From NCBI GenBank assembly GCA_030374805.1, contig JARGSG010000207.1:992001-1056000 (forward strand): 64,000 nucleotides of DNA. The letters are read 5' to 3'. Each line of letters starts with the position of its first letter. Positions within the stretch are counted from its first letter, which is position 1. Below, in pieces: positions 29,338 to 39,409 of the stretch. Both the position numbers and the translations under genes were made by a program. Origin of the DNA: Gracilaria gracilis. Lineage: Eukaryota > Rhodophyta > Florideophyceae > Gracilariales > Gracilariaceae. The notes beneath the pieces were generated by a model. It worked only from the letters and a program-made list of their open reading frames with translations. It was not told the origin of the DNA and made no database searches.

Positions 29338-31578
29338 ATGCGCATGCCCACCGACGCGCGAGTGAAGCACGTTGTGCGAAGTTTGAGTTTCGCGCCGACG
29401 CCCGCGCCGGAGCGCCGCCCGCTGCTGCAGCAGCAGCGGCAGCAGCAGCAGCAGCCCACCGTCGTGCTGCCGGATGACGTCGATGCTGACGCGCGTCACA
29501 ACGAAATTCAGGTCATTCTGAGGATCCGCCCGCTGCGGCCCTCCGAGAGCAATGAGCCTACCTGTATCCTGCCGTGCAGACCGGGTAGGACCAACGTGCT
29601 GCGCATTCGACCCACCATCAAGGCCAATCATCAGCCGTCCGTCAAGAATGCCGGCTATGCCGCCTTCCGATTCTCCAACGTGTTTGACCAAGCCTGTGGC
29701 CAGGAGCGCATGTTTGAGAGCACCGCCTTGCCGCTCGTCGCCGATTTGTTCCGCGGCCAGAGTGGCGTCGTGCTGGCGTATGGCGTCACTTGTAGCGGCA
29801 AGACCTGGACCATACAGGGCGATAACACCCACCCGGGAATCTTGCCGCGCGCGCTTGATGTCATTGTCAACTCCATCGCCAAGGCAAAGGGCAAGGGTCT
29901 CATGCAGGACGCCCACGTCAGTCACGATGTGGCGTTGCTCACCGAGCGCCGTTTCAAGCCCAAGCGACGACGCGTGAAGGCCATGTCTGAGAAAAACGTG
30001 CACGATTCCAACTACATTCCCATCGATGCTGACAACGACTACCACATTTTCGCGTCGTATATTGAAGTGTATCAGGAAAAATGTTACGACTTGTTTGACC
30101 ATCGCTCGGGAGGCGCTGATGATTTCAACCATGACGTCAAGCATGAGTCCATGTTCTTCCCGAATGCTTCTACTAACGCTTCGCTCTACAGCGCGTCGAA
30201 CCGACAGCCGTCAAAGAGACCGGCCCTCAAGCTCAAGGGCGACTGTCATGGAGACGTGCACGCAGATGGCAAGAAGGAAGTTCAGATCAATTCGCGCGCC
30301 GACATCGACCGTCTGCTTGAGTTCGGCAAGCAGAATCGAACCGTCGCACATACCAACGCAAACGAGCACAGTTCTCGTAGCCACGCCATCTTCATGATCA
30401 CACTCAAGCAAAGCAAGAAAGTGCCTTGCGAGGGAGCGCCTGGCTTCAAGACGCTGGTCACAACATCCAAGCTGCAAATCGTGGACTTGGCTGGTAGCGA
30501 GAGAACTTCACGGACAAACAACAGTGTTGACAGAGTCAAAGAAGCAAAACATATCAACACTTCATTGATGAATCTTGGAAGATGTCTCATGGAACTACGC
30601 CGAAATCAGGTGCGAGCGAAACATGATCCTAATACGAAACCGAGACCTGTTCCATTCAGGTGCAGTAGTCTCACAAGACTTTTGCAAGACAGTCTCACAT
30701 CAGGCAGAGCTGCCTTGATCGTAAACGTTTCTCCGGTGTTACGTGATGCTGATGAAACAATTCAAGCGCTTCGTTCTGCGAGCATTGCTAGGCAACTGAA
30801 AGTGCCACCCTCGAGGAAAAGATCAGTTTTAACAGATCGAACAAATCTAATGCAAACTCAATTGGAAACCAATGGAAAACCTCAAAAGTCTTCGAATGGG
30901 GACTTTGTCGCCCACAGTCAATCCAGTCTTCGAAGATCAAAGCGTGTGCAGGGTAAACAATTAGATACCCCACAAACGGTGGACATCAAAGGAAGACTAC
31001 GAAACCCTGACCAATACATTCTTAAGACTGATTCCATCGCATACCAGAAAAGCTTAAGAGAGGAGAATGCTGAGCTGCGAACGAGGCTTGCTGGATTCGA
31101 GAAAGAGGCCAGAATTTTGAAAGGGGAGTTGGAGGAGTCAATCCTTGAGGCTGAGTCGGACCGAAAAGAGGCGGACGCGCTCTTTGAAGAGAACCTTAAA
31201 CTGAAGGAGCGTCTCGTAGACGCAGAAACAAGGTTTCGCACTGCCGAGGTAATACTGCGCGATGAGATTGCAACAGAGGCAGAAAAGATTATAAAAGAGG
31301 TCCAAGAGCAATACGAACGCAGAATTCGAGCGCAAGAAGATCGACATCTTCGTGAGATTTCACAGGACCAGGACAATCGCAAACGAGTTGACGAGGTTAC
31401 ACGACGATTAGCACGGGCATCCCTTGCTGCCTTTGATGGAATTGCGCTAAACTTCCCGAGTAACCATGAAGACGATGGCGATGAGCCCAGTGAGGAACTG
31501 TCTGATTTTGATCTTGATAGCGAACATTTAGAAGACGAAGACTTTGTTGAGGAGGAAGAGGAAGGCTTCGAAGAGTGA
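29338..31578 (+). CDS. Kinesin-6 family motor protein
   Basis: About 746 residues from ATG 29338. The motor domain spans residues about 50-500. The P-loop is GVTCSGKT followed by WTIQG and GILPRALDVI, a pattern typical of kinesin-6 (KIF20/KIF23). Switch I is NEHSSRSH and switch II DLAGSE. The motor has long family-typical insertions. A coiled coil follows (about 570-700), then a strongly acidic tail. Kinesin-6 motors organise the central spindle in anaphase and cytokinesis. The frame is open to an ATG at 29071, but the extra 89 residues are low complexity and include poly-Ala from the CAG repeat, so the downstream start is preferred with moderate confidence. Confidence 0.85.
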   Translation: MRMPTDARVKHVVRSLSFAPTPAPERRPLLQQQRQQQQQPTVVLPDDVDADARHNEIQVILRIRPLRPSESNEPTCILPCRPGRTNVLRIRPTIKANHQPSVKNAGYAAFRFSNVFDQACGQERMFESTALPLVADLFRGQSGVVLAYGVTCSGKTWTIQGDNTHPGILPRALDVIVNSIAKAKGKGLMQDAHVSHDVALLTERRFKPKRRRVKAMSEKNVHDSNYIPIDADNDYHIFASYIEVYQEKCYDLFDHRSGGADDFNHDVKHESMFFPNASTNASLYSASNRQPSKRPALKLKGDCHGDVHADGKKEVQINSRADIDRLLEFGKQNRTVAHTNANEHSSRSHAIFMITLKQSKKVPCEGAPGFKTLVTTSKLQIVDLAGSERTSRTNNSVDRVKEAKHINTSLMNLGRCLMELRRNQVRAKHDPNTKPRPVPFRCSSLTRLLQDSLTSGRAALIVNVSPVLRDADETIQALRSASIARQLKVPPSRKRSVLTDRTNLMQTQLETNGKPQKSSNGDFVAHSQSSLRRSKRVQGKQLDTPQTVDIKGRLRNPDQYILKTDSIAYQKSLREENAELRTRLAGFEKEARILKGELEESILEAESDRKEADALFEENLKLKERLVDAETRFRTAEVILRDEIATEAEKIIKEVQEQYERRIRAQEDRHLREISQDQDNRKRVDEVTRRLARASLAAFDGIALNFPSNHEDDGDEPSEELSDFDLDSEHLEDEDFVEEEEEGFEE

Positions 31579-31756
31579 CATGAGGATGACATATCGTAGG
31601 GCAATCTCGCGGTAACAGTCGGTAGAAAAATAACAAGAAGCTAAAGCAACCATAAAACAATCTTTGTCCCAATCGGGACATCAATTCTTGGACGAACTGG
31701 GGTGCCTTCAACAAAACTTTCCAGGATCCATCTCTGCCCCCAATGGGATTTATCAC

Positions 31757-33328
31757 CTACGATCCAACCGAAGCTCCTAACAGTACACTTTCCTCCTCAA
31801 CATTTGAACGATTTTCATCAGTTGAACCCTCCCAATCTTCCACAAATCTAGAGTAAGGGTAGAGACTGGGGTGACCATCACTCCATGTGACAGAAAGCGC
31901 ATAATTCCCGACGGGACTCAGACTCTTAGGTTTCACGTTCTCTGGAACATCTTCTGGTTTCAGTCGCACACGGCCGGTCATCTCATCTACGCAAAGCGCA
32001 CATCGGCACTGTCGCCGAAGAGTCGCAGGCCAGATGCGTTGACCGTGCTCGGCGTCTCGCTTCTTGACAACAATGAAGCCAGAATCTTCGTCAAACAACA
32101 CTTCGGGAATTCTAGAGCCTCCGAACTTGATCTTCGCCACTTCTCTGACTACCGCGGAAGCCATTTTGCCGTACTCTTCCGCGATGAGAGAATTTGGATT
32201 GGCAATGACGTATGGAATCCCATTGTCACTCTTTTCCGACAACTCCGCATCAATTGGCATCGAAAAGGAATTTATCAATCCGTATTGTTCAACGATTCGG
32301 TCCTTGTGTCCTTTTCCAAAGATGAAGTGTTTCTTGTTGGTATCAGGTGCAACAAAGTACGCCATATTCTCTACAACGGCGACGCTCGGAACACTGACCT
32401 TGTCAAACATGTCAATGCCTTTTACGACATCAACAAACGACAGCCGTTGAGGTGTAGTAACAATAACTGCAGCCGTTATATTAACTATCTGGCTCAACGT
32501 TAATTGGATGTCGCCAGTACCTGGCGGCATGTCAATGATAAGATAGTCTAGAGCACCCCATTGTGTGGTGGTGAGCAGTTGGTTGAGCACGTTTGCAATC
32601 ATAGGACCTCTCATTATAGCAGAATCGGGATTGACGTATCCAAACGACATAAGCTTCACTCCCTCGGAAGTAAGTGGTTGAATTCGTCCGTCTGCAAATT
32701 GAACGGCTTTATCATCCGGTTCTACCAGTGTCGGAAGACTTGGGCCGTAAATATCAGCATCCATAATCCCGACACGAGCGCCTTGACGAGAAAGTGCAAA
32801 CGCAAGATTCACAGCAGTAGTACTCTTTCCCACGCCACCTTTACAGCTTGCTACGGCCACAATGGCGTTAACGTAGTCCAAGACGCCTGTTCCTTGAGCA
32901 GACTGTTGAGTGGGTTCCTGAGCAGTCATATTGACATTGGCACGACCCACCCAATCCAAACTCTCCGCAAGTCGTTTGCAGTCCTCTTGAAACGCGTCTT
33001 TGATCGGACATGCCGGTGTAGTAAGCTCTACATTGAACGAAACGTCGAAAATTCCAGGCATGCCCTGCACAGGTTGCAACGCAATATTCTTGATAAAACC
33101 GAGAGAGACGATGTTTTGATGCAAGTCAGGATCGATTACCTGCGATAATACATCCAAAAGGGCTTGTTTCCGATCGGTGTCGGTGCTTGGCAGACAGGCG
33201 ACGGGAGCACGGCAGCGGTATCGCTTCTGAAAGGCTCCCTTCCCGAGAGAGCGAGCGGAAACGCTTGGAAATGGGGCAGAGCCTAAGAACGACTCGCAGC
33301 GGGTAAAAGATGGCGATACGAAGGCCAT
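31757..33328 (-). CDS. HCF101: Plastid Fe-S scaffold HCF101
   Basis: 523 residues from the Met of MAFVSPSFTRC. This is preferred because red algal transit peptides characteristically start Met-Ala-Phe-Val; an ATG at 33479-33481 would add 51 residues. After about 45 leader residues comes a MIP18/DUF59 domain (ALLDVLSQVIDPDLHQNIV). Next is the Mrp/ParA P-loop domain with [20 protein letters not shown] and DMPPGTGD, and a C-terminal DUF971 domain with CRCALC and SVTWSDGH. This three-domain order is diagnostic of HCF101, which transfers [4Fe-4S] clusters to photosystem I and ferredoxin-thioredoxin reductase in the plastid stroma. It converges with the kinesin-6 gene. Confidence 0.93.
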   Translation of the reverse strand: MAFVSPSFTRCESFLGSAPFPSVSARSLGKGAFQKRYRCRAPVACLPSTDTDRKQALLDVLSQVIDPDLHQNIVSLGFIKNIALQPVQGMPGIFDVSFNVELTTPACPIKDAFQEDCKRLAESLDWVGRANVNMTAQEPTQQSAQGTGVLDYVNAIVAVASCKGGVGKSTTAVNLAFALSRQGARVGIMDADIYGPSLPTLVEPDDKAVQFADGRIQPLTSEGVKLMSFGYVNPDSAIMRGPMIANVLNQLLTTTQWGALDYLIIDMPPGTGDIQLTLSQIVNITAAVIVTTPQRLSFVDVVKGIDMFDKVSVPSVAVVENMAYFVAPDTNKKHFIFGKGHKDRIVEQYGLINSFSMPIDAELSEKSDNGIPYVIANPNSLIAEEYGKMASAVVREVAKIKFGGSRIPEVLFDEDSGFIVVKKRDAEHGQRIWPATLRRQCRCALCVDEMTGRVRLKPEDVPENVKPKSLSPVGNYALSVTWSDGHPSLYPYSRFVEDWEGSTDENRSNVEEESVLLGASVGS

Positions 33329-33986
33329 GTTTGTCGATCCTGAACTGAAAGTTGTTACGGAAGAAGGAGCGTTGACTTTGCCGCGGGCTGGACTGACGCT
33401 GATGCCAGTCTCGCACTTGAGATGCACCGGCCTTTGATCTGGAGCAAGTGAAACGTCACAGACGTGTACGGCTGTGAGCATCCGTGGAGTGCGTTTGTAT
33501 CACAAAAAATCTGGTGATGACACAGACGTGTGCAGCGGCTGCACTGCAGCCTGGGAAGCCTCATCGACAGCAATGTGCTCAAATCAAAGTCAATCTCTCC
33601 AGCAGGTATTGACTCGCGCAGCATGGCTTCCTTCGTCCATCTTGATGAATTGTACAGATCTCGCCTCTTCTTCTGCTGCAGCCCTGCCTTTCTGAGCTTC
33701 ATAATGCGGTTTTGGTCTGACTGGAGAAGCATACCATTCAATTTATTCATGGCTTACCTATCGGGAAACTACTGACAAACTCAAGCTTCCCTTCCATGGG
33801 TTCACCAGGCCGTATAAAAACGTGGGAACAGCTTTGATCATTCTCCCATCCCCGAGCGGTTTGTCAGAAGCCTCAGACACACATCACACAAAGGAACAAA
33901 CACAATATCGCTCCGTTTACCAGTGTCCTTGAAAGCAATCTAAACTCTGATTCTCGTACGTCCAGACAATACAGAATTCTGCTCCT
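33329..33986. promoter_or_regulatory. Divergent gap upstream of HCF101 and the membrane protein gene
   Basis: Contains the 5' regions of two divergent genes. A TATAAAAA-like sequence at about 33811-33818 lies some 170 bp upstream of the membrane protein ATG. Part of it would be coding if HCF101 starts at 33481. Confidence 0.35.
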
Positions 33987-34625
33987 ATGGACAGTAAGGA
34001 ACTCAAGGATATTGACGAGGCTGTAGAGCCTATTCATCTCGCCGTGCGCGGGTTTGCCGATGCAATCGCAGAAGAATACATAGTGTATCCTGAGGAGCGA
34101 ATCAAAGAAAAGAAGGCCCGGGAAGCTATTCAACTCTTTCGGAACACCTGTGCTGATGCTCTGGAAACCATCGCAAAATGGGAAGACAAGGAGCGTGCAA
34201 ACCTTGTCAAAAAGGCGATTGTAGTGGTCAAGCGAGAAAATGAAGACGATATCATGTTGTATGAAAAGACGCTAACCAAGTTTTACGAACGTAAAAAGCA
34301 ATACGACAAATGCAATGTATTGACGAGGAATTTGCTATCTCCGCGATCAAAGTCTAGGGATAAATTGTGGGACGAAGAAGCTGTGGCCACGTATCCTGAG
34401 ATGAACTGTATGGTGCTCTGTTTCATTCTTTTTGGTCTTCTACTGGTAGGGTGGATGCTTACCTATTTTGGCGTGGGTGGAGTGGGAGAGATTAGGAGAC
34501 TATATGTGTCGCATAAGGACGCCCCTTCTGCTAATAATAGCTGTGATGCATATGGTTTTTGCAACGTTCCTACCATTATCAAGAATGTCGTGTCTGTTGA
34601 GGACTTTGAGAGACTGGAACTCTAA
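33987..34625 (+). CDS. Hypothetical single-span membrane protein
   Basis: 212 residues, not recognised. Residues 1-125 are charged and helical with many Lys/Glu (DALETIAKWEDKERANLVKK). A strongly hydrophobic segment at about 141-165 (MVLCFILFGLLLVGWMLTYF) would span a membrane once. A short tail of about 45 residues with two Cys (CDAYGFC) follows. There is no signal peptide, so the helical part is probably cytosolic (tail-anchored or type II-like). The steady codon use and clear ATG after a TATA-like element support a real gene. Confidence 0.6.
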   Translation: MDSKELKDIDEAVEPIHLAVRGFADAIAEEYIVYPEERIKEKKAREAIQLFRNTCADALETIAKWEDKERANLVKKAIVVVKRENEDDIMLYEKTLTKFYERKKQYDKCNVLTRNLLSPRSKSRDKLWDEEAVATYPEMNCMVLCFILFGLLLVGWMLTYFGVGGVGEIRRLYVSHKDAPSANNSCDAYGFCNVPTIIKNVVSVEDFERLEL

Positions 34626-34840
34626 CTTAGAACATGTGCCAAGGCCAATATTGCACTTCACTAACCATAACTGGCTGATTGTGACTCATTTAGACTAGTC
34701 ATTACATAGACTAGTCATTACATTGCCTCTTCCAAATATCCTTAGCGCAATGCGACATGAGATGAACCAGAATTGTACATCGTGGCCATCGATGTGTTGC
34801 AGCGATTAAGCACAGCTAACATTAAAGAGGCCCTTAGAAT

Positions 34841-35442
34841 TTAGAATCTTTGTGCGGAAGGAATAGGGAGTGAGTCGCTAAATAGAGATCGTAAACTATG
34901 CGCCTCTTCTGCCATTTCGCCAAGAGAACGCGGTTTTCGTCTTTCCTCATCATCCATCTTGATCTTCCGCGATAAATCCGTCTTCTCCATTTCATGATAC
35001 ACTTGATTGTTATCCAAGAAATCCCCAGCACGACGCGGAAGAATGTGAATGTGTACGTGTGGCACGGTTTGTCCCGCCACGGGACCATCTTGAAGCGCGA
35101 ACGTTAACGCCTGTGCTTTGTAAAACCGTTCCAGGGGCTTTGAGATGGAACATGCCACTTTCCATAAATCCGCCAGCTCCTCGGATGTTAGATCGGCGAC
35201 GCGCGCCGCAACCCGGCGACTCACCACGAGACAGTGGCCTGACATAGAGAGAACGTTAAAAGAGTGGAAGTTTGTCAGACAGGTGTGCATAGTGAACGGA
35301 CACAAGGAAAGAGAGATGCTTGCACGAAGAGCTTACCTGGTACAATCGGTTTGTGGTTCACCATTGCCAAGGAAAGGGGGGAGAGATAGAAGGCTTCGCT
35401 CCACGCACATCGCCAAGGACCAAAGTTGAAACTCTCCGTCAT
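34841..35442 (-). CDS. FHIT-like HIT family hydrolase
   Basis: Two exons on the minus strand, 35442-35337 and 35238-34841, with a 98-bp intron. The spliced protein has 167 residues. Exon 1 gives SLAMVNHKPIVPG, joined to HCLVVSRR, matching the start of FHIT (bis-5'-adenosyl triphosphatase). Exon 2 holds ALQDGPVAGQTVPHVHIHILP with the catalytic H-x-H-x-H histidine triad, then RRAGDF, as in FHIT. Human FHIT has 147 residues. The enzyme cleaves Ap3A-type dinucleotides. The start Met (MTESFNFGPW) is chosen because the family begins with a short FxFG segment; longer upstream frame has no similarity. Confidence 0.88.
35239..35336 (-). other. Spliceosomal intron of the FHIT-like gene
   Basis: A 98-bp intron with donor GTAAGC and acceptor TGTCAG on the minus strand. 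It interrupts the Gly codon of the conserved VPGH motif, and splicing restores the motif. Confidence 0.85.
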
Positions 35443-36538
35443 TGTGTGGATTTTGCGTGACAGGGGGTACGGATAGTAGCTATTTGATAAGCGGGTCTGT
35501 GAATATTTGTGTTGAACTGAGTTGAAGATGGCACGACGGTGGTGAACGTCGCTTTCCGGAAACATTGCATGATGCGTTGATGGTGCTTCCACTGGGAATT
35601 TATTGAAGACTAATTCCATACAACGTGAACGACAAGATGAGACGTGTGGCTGTCTGAGGAGAGCAAAAAAGGATACAGACGTAGCGCTGACGGTTGTTTG
35701 CTGAGGTCCGTCAAACGTGGTTGTAACGTAGGATGATGCACAGCACCAGTTTTTGGACTAGCTAGCCAACGTTCGGACCGGGATGAGTACGGCCGGTAGA
35801 GGTCATTTGCTCAGTGGCTCTCAGAAAGTGTCGCAGCGAAGCCTACCAAGAAGTTGGCGGTGAACTGGGAGCAGAGAGGCCGCTAGTTCACCTTCTTGTC
35901 TATAGGTAGCAGCTGTTAGTGTGTTCAAACCACATTGCATACTCATACTGGTTGCAGTAGCAGTAGCGTACAGCATAATTCGCGTCGCGGACATTCCGAA
36001 AACAAATACAAAAGCCCGAAGGCAAACAACAAACGCGCAGTGCGTCGGATCATCTACAACTGGCATCTTTCTATGAGCATGCTCTGCTAGCGCAGGCTCG
36101 AGTTTCACTTTGCAAAACGACATGTGGGAATGTAGCGTACTACAAGCATCAAAGTTACGCACCACCTTGGGCAGAAGTGAACTCTTGCCGACGACCTGTT
36201 ACAGCTGGGTCATGGCAAAAGTGGAACACAAGAGGTTAGTTGAGACGTATTGAGATATGTCGAAGGCGGTATAATTCGAAACTTACCAAGGAGGTTGGTC
36301 AAGGTGTTTCCTTCTACCGAGAAACGTTTGAAGGCGAAGGAGCTTGAATCGGCAGAGAAAGAAGCGGAGCAGTAAAGTTCGAACAGAGATGATAGAAACT
36401 GACGAAACGAATCACTAGTATTGCACAAAATCCCGTTTACGTAACATTCTAACCAATAAAATTCAACCTTCAAGGACTTGAAAACCTTGCTTATGTCTCT
36501 CAACGCCGCTTTCCACAGACGCCGAGCAAGCCACACCA
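35443..36538. other. Intergenic, no gene recognised
   Basis: No supported coding sequence. I looked here for inverted repeats matching the far side of the transposase gene at 36539-38302 and found none. Confidence 0.4.
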
Positions 36539-38302
36539 TCACGCATCCTCAACATTTTTCAACTTCAAAGACGCAACGCGCGAAGCATGGCTCTCCTGAA
36601 AACGTTCCCTGGCCACCTGCGCTCGGGTTTTCAAAGAACGAATCGGTGCTACCACTTCCCCATACAACTGACACCGTACCCGAGCACGATGCTCTTCAAA
36701 CGCCGTGCGTGCGTTTCGCTTTCGGATCCGCTCTAGATCTTCTTTCTGCTTTGCCGCTTTCCCCTTCTCAACAGCAGCTGCGCTCTTTCGGGCTTGCTCA
36801 TCCCTATGAAGGCGCAAAAGGGACAAAGCTGCCTCCGATGTTAACACTGCCCCGAACGTGGTGTCCAGAAATCCTTGACTTTGAACCCGTACGTTTCCAA
36901 TAATCTCGTCTGCGCTTCTGGTACGAAAACGGTCTAACATATCGATCATTTCCTCCACAGAAACAATTTCATTGGGGTTCTCAAGGCTCTTTGGGCGTGC
37001 TTGGGCAAACAGACGGTACTCATCTAATGGCTGTATTCCTGTCTTCATGAAGCCTGCTTTGATATTGAAGGGTGTAAACGATGCTTCATATGCCTGCGTG
37101 ATGATGCGACACACATCAAACTCGTTAAAAATATGATGAAAAGGAAGGCCCCGACTCGCTTTCTGACATAAATCACGAAAGCGCGCTTTGAATGGAGAGA
37201 ATACGGCGACGTCTAGCGGCTGCGTCGTTCCGCTAGTGTGCGCTGGAAGGGCATAAGCGATGATTCCTGCCTCTCGAAATCGTTCAAGTACTGGTATGCC
37301 CATATGGGAGCGGTATCCGTCGTAGATCAAGAGCATCTTCCTCCCATTTTTACGAAGATCTTTAGTATCCTCGGCGAAAGCATCCGCCCATTCGTTAAAG
37401 ATGGGATAATCTACAGCTGCCACATCTTTACGTGTGGTAACAAGACAGCCCCTCGGAAGAGTATCAGCAATTGTCTCTTCGTAAGATCGGAGAGGATCTG
37501 CACGTGTCTGGTAAGTTCTGATTCGGAGTCTGGTTCCTTGTAGGACTGCCAATGGTCTTGCTTTATCTCCATTTGCATGCACTGCAGCTAGCAATGTGAT
37601 CCTGTTCACGTTCTGAAATGTTGCGCCACAGGTCAGCATCTTATGTGAACGCGTCGAATAAGCTTTGCGGCGGCTCCCTCCCTCTTTCCATGCAGATATA
37701 CCTGTCTCGTCCACATTAACGATTCTTTTGGCGTCAATATTATGCTCTTTGATTATATGTTCGATTTGAGCGAAGTGCGTTACCAGAGTTTTGGCGTTTG
37801 TGGCTTTGAACCTTGTTGCATCTTCATTGCGCTGCGAGCGGAACAAGATACGATCACAATGACGGGCTTCGAATCCACGACAGAAACCGACGCCTGGACG
37901 ATCATCAACAAAAGGCAGTGACTTACGCCTTGGGAACGGAAAGGTTTTCACCATCATCTCCACTACGTCTTTGAGATCCTCTCTTGTTAATGGTCTACCG
38001 TGCTCTGCGTAGTGACGAAGCACGTCAATGACTTTATCTTCTTCCTCTGGTTTGATCGCAGTTCTGGAACCTTTTGGGTAACGTTCATTGAAGCGATGCG
38101 TGTACTGGTAATAAAACGTAGAGGACGGGAGACCGACTTTGAATGCTGCCTTGCGTATGGGGCAACCCTTGCGAACCAGCCTGGCTGCTTTTAGAACTCG
38201 GGACAGTTTGGAGGAATCACGAGGTTTGAAGTTCCCGACGATGGGATTCTCAAAACGGTTGAAACCCAATCGGAGGTGTAGAGGTGGGCGAGGACGAGCC
38301 AT
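36539..38302 (-). CDS. pogo-like transposase, intact frame, no terminal repeats seen
   Basis: 587 residues from a clear ATG. An N-terminal helix-turn-helix (GCPIRKAAFKVGLPSSTFYY) and a CENP-B-type region are followed by the DDE domain: NVDETG, IYDGYRSH and TTQPLD, with 35 residues between the second and third Asp. A long basic helical tail follows. This is a different subfamily from the transposase at 13295-15031 (low residue similarity). The frame has no stop or shift, yet I could not find inverted repeats or a TA-flanked boundary. It could be a young element with divergent ends or a domesticated transposase. Confidence 0.75.
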   Translation of the reverse strand: MARPRPPLHLRLGFNRFENPIVGNFKPRDSSKLSRVLKAARLVRKGCPIRKAAFKVGLPSSTFYYQYTHRFNERYPKGSRTAIKPEEEDKVIDVLRHYAEHGRPLTREDLKDVVEMMVKTFPFPRRKSLPFVDDRPGVGFCRGFEARHCDRILFRSQRNEDATRFKATNAKTLVTHFAQIEHIIKEHNIDAKRIVNVDETGISAWKEGGSRRKAYSTRSHKMLTCGATFQNVNRITLLAAVHANGDKARPLAVLQGTRLRIRTYQTRADPLRSYEETIADTLPRGCLVTTRKDVAAVDYPIFNEWADAFAEDTKDLRKNGRKMLLIYDGYRSHMGIPVLERFREAGIIAYALPAHTSGTTQPLDVAVFSPFKARFRDLCQKASRGLPFHHIFNEFDVCRIITQAYEASFTPFNIKAGFMKTGIQPLDEYRLFAQARPKSLENPNEIVSVEEMIDMLDRFRTRSADEIIGNVRVQSQGFLDTTFGAVLTSEAALSLLRLHRDEQARKSAAAVEKGKAAKQKEDLERIRKRNARTAFEEHRARVRCQLYGEVVAPIRSLKTRAQVARERFQESHASRVASLKLKNVEDA

Positions 38303-39409
38303 ATTGGCTGCTGATCTGTGGCTCAGAAGGTTGTCTGGTTCTACGGGACGGTTGATTCTTTTATATTGAATGCGTTTGGCTCGAACGTGGAGAATGCGAG
38401 AGAAGGACCATGATGTGTGGTTGCGTTTGTCCGTTTGTTTCGTTGGATTGGGTTCTGTTTCGGTCTGTTTGCGCGAAGTGTATGGCTCTAATTAAGTTAA
38501 ACGCATATCGATAGCATTTAGTGCTCTGCTTCGCTTTAGCTCCACAAGAAAGTTGGAGTTCAAAACAATCACAGGGAACGACAGTGCTTCGTCTTCGAGG
38601 TGCAACTAGTTAAAAGAAACCATCTTTTTGTCGTTTTGTTTCATATTTGACGCGCATGCGCACAAAACGGACTGTTCGAAACTTGAGGACACCTGATTCA
38701 ATCAGGGATGACCCCGCTGTAGTAACTTGACGTCAAAGTGGAGGCAGGCAGTTAGTTGATGCAGGGGAGTAGGCCTCCTTCATCCGCAAGCCACAGCCTG
38801 GAAGGCAGCCGCCACCGCCATCTCACAACAGCCTCTGCCTGCTCAACTCTTCCTCCAGCCCCCAGGTGTGCGCGCCAGCGCGCAACCCATCAATTCGGGC
38901 CGCGCGGCCCAGAACGGCGTGCAAAAGGAACGCAGCGGGACACGCAGCCAATCACAAGGCGCGTCTCACCCCGCCAGCCACTACGCAAGCGCCAGCTGCG
39001 CACGTTATCGCGCAGCGCGCAGCGACGACACGCACGATCTCAAAGTCGCTTCGTCAGGGCGCACGCGCGCACGGCGGAGGGAGCTCGGGTGAGCGCCGGT
39101 CGGAGATTGCCCTCAAAAAGCTGCACACGCGTTGTGTCTGACCTCGACGCCGACTCGTAGCGGCTCTTCGCTTGTTGTGAACGCGCCCTCGCTCTGTTCA
39201 TGCACCCCGTCTCTGCTTCCCTTCTCTCACCCTCAGTCCGCCTTTCCCCCCTCCCTCCCCCTTCCGTCCTCTTTCGGTTTGCTGCTGCTGAGTTTGGTCA
39301 CTGTCTCGCTTTGTTCCTCACTCTCTTGCTTAATTTGACGCTTTTCCCGCTCCGGCTGCTGTCCTACGATTGTTGCACGCTTCAATTCGTTTTACTCTGA
39401 CATTTCAGT
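38303..39409. promoter_or_regulatory. Upstream region of the TPR-Tic22 gene
   Basis: The 5' half is AT-rich and holds nothing recognised. A perfect 10-bp palindrome TTGACGTCAA with a CRE core lies at 38727-38736. GC-rich DNA follows from about 38860, with CCAATCA at 38948-38954. A pyrimidine-rich stretch (39185-39400) runs up to the first exon. It resembles the promoters at 2049 and 43400. Confidence 0.4.
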
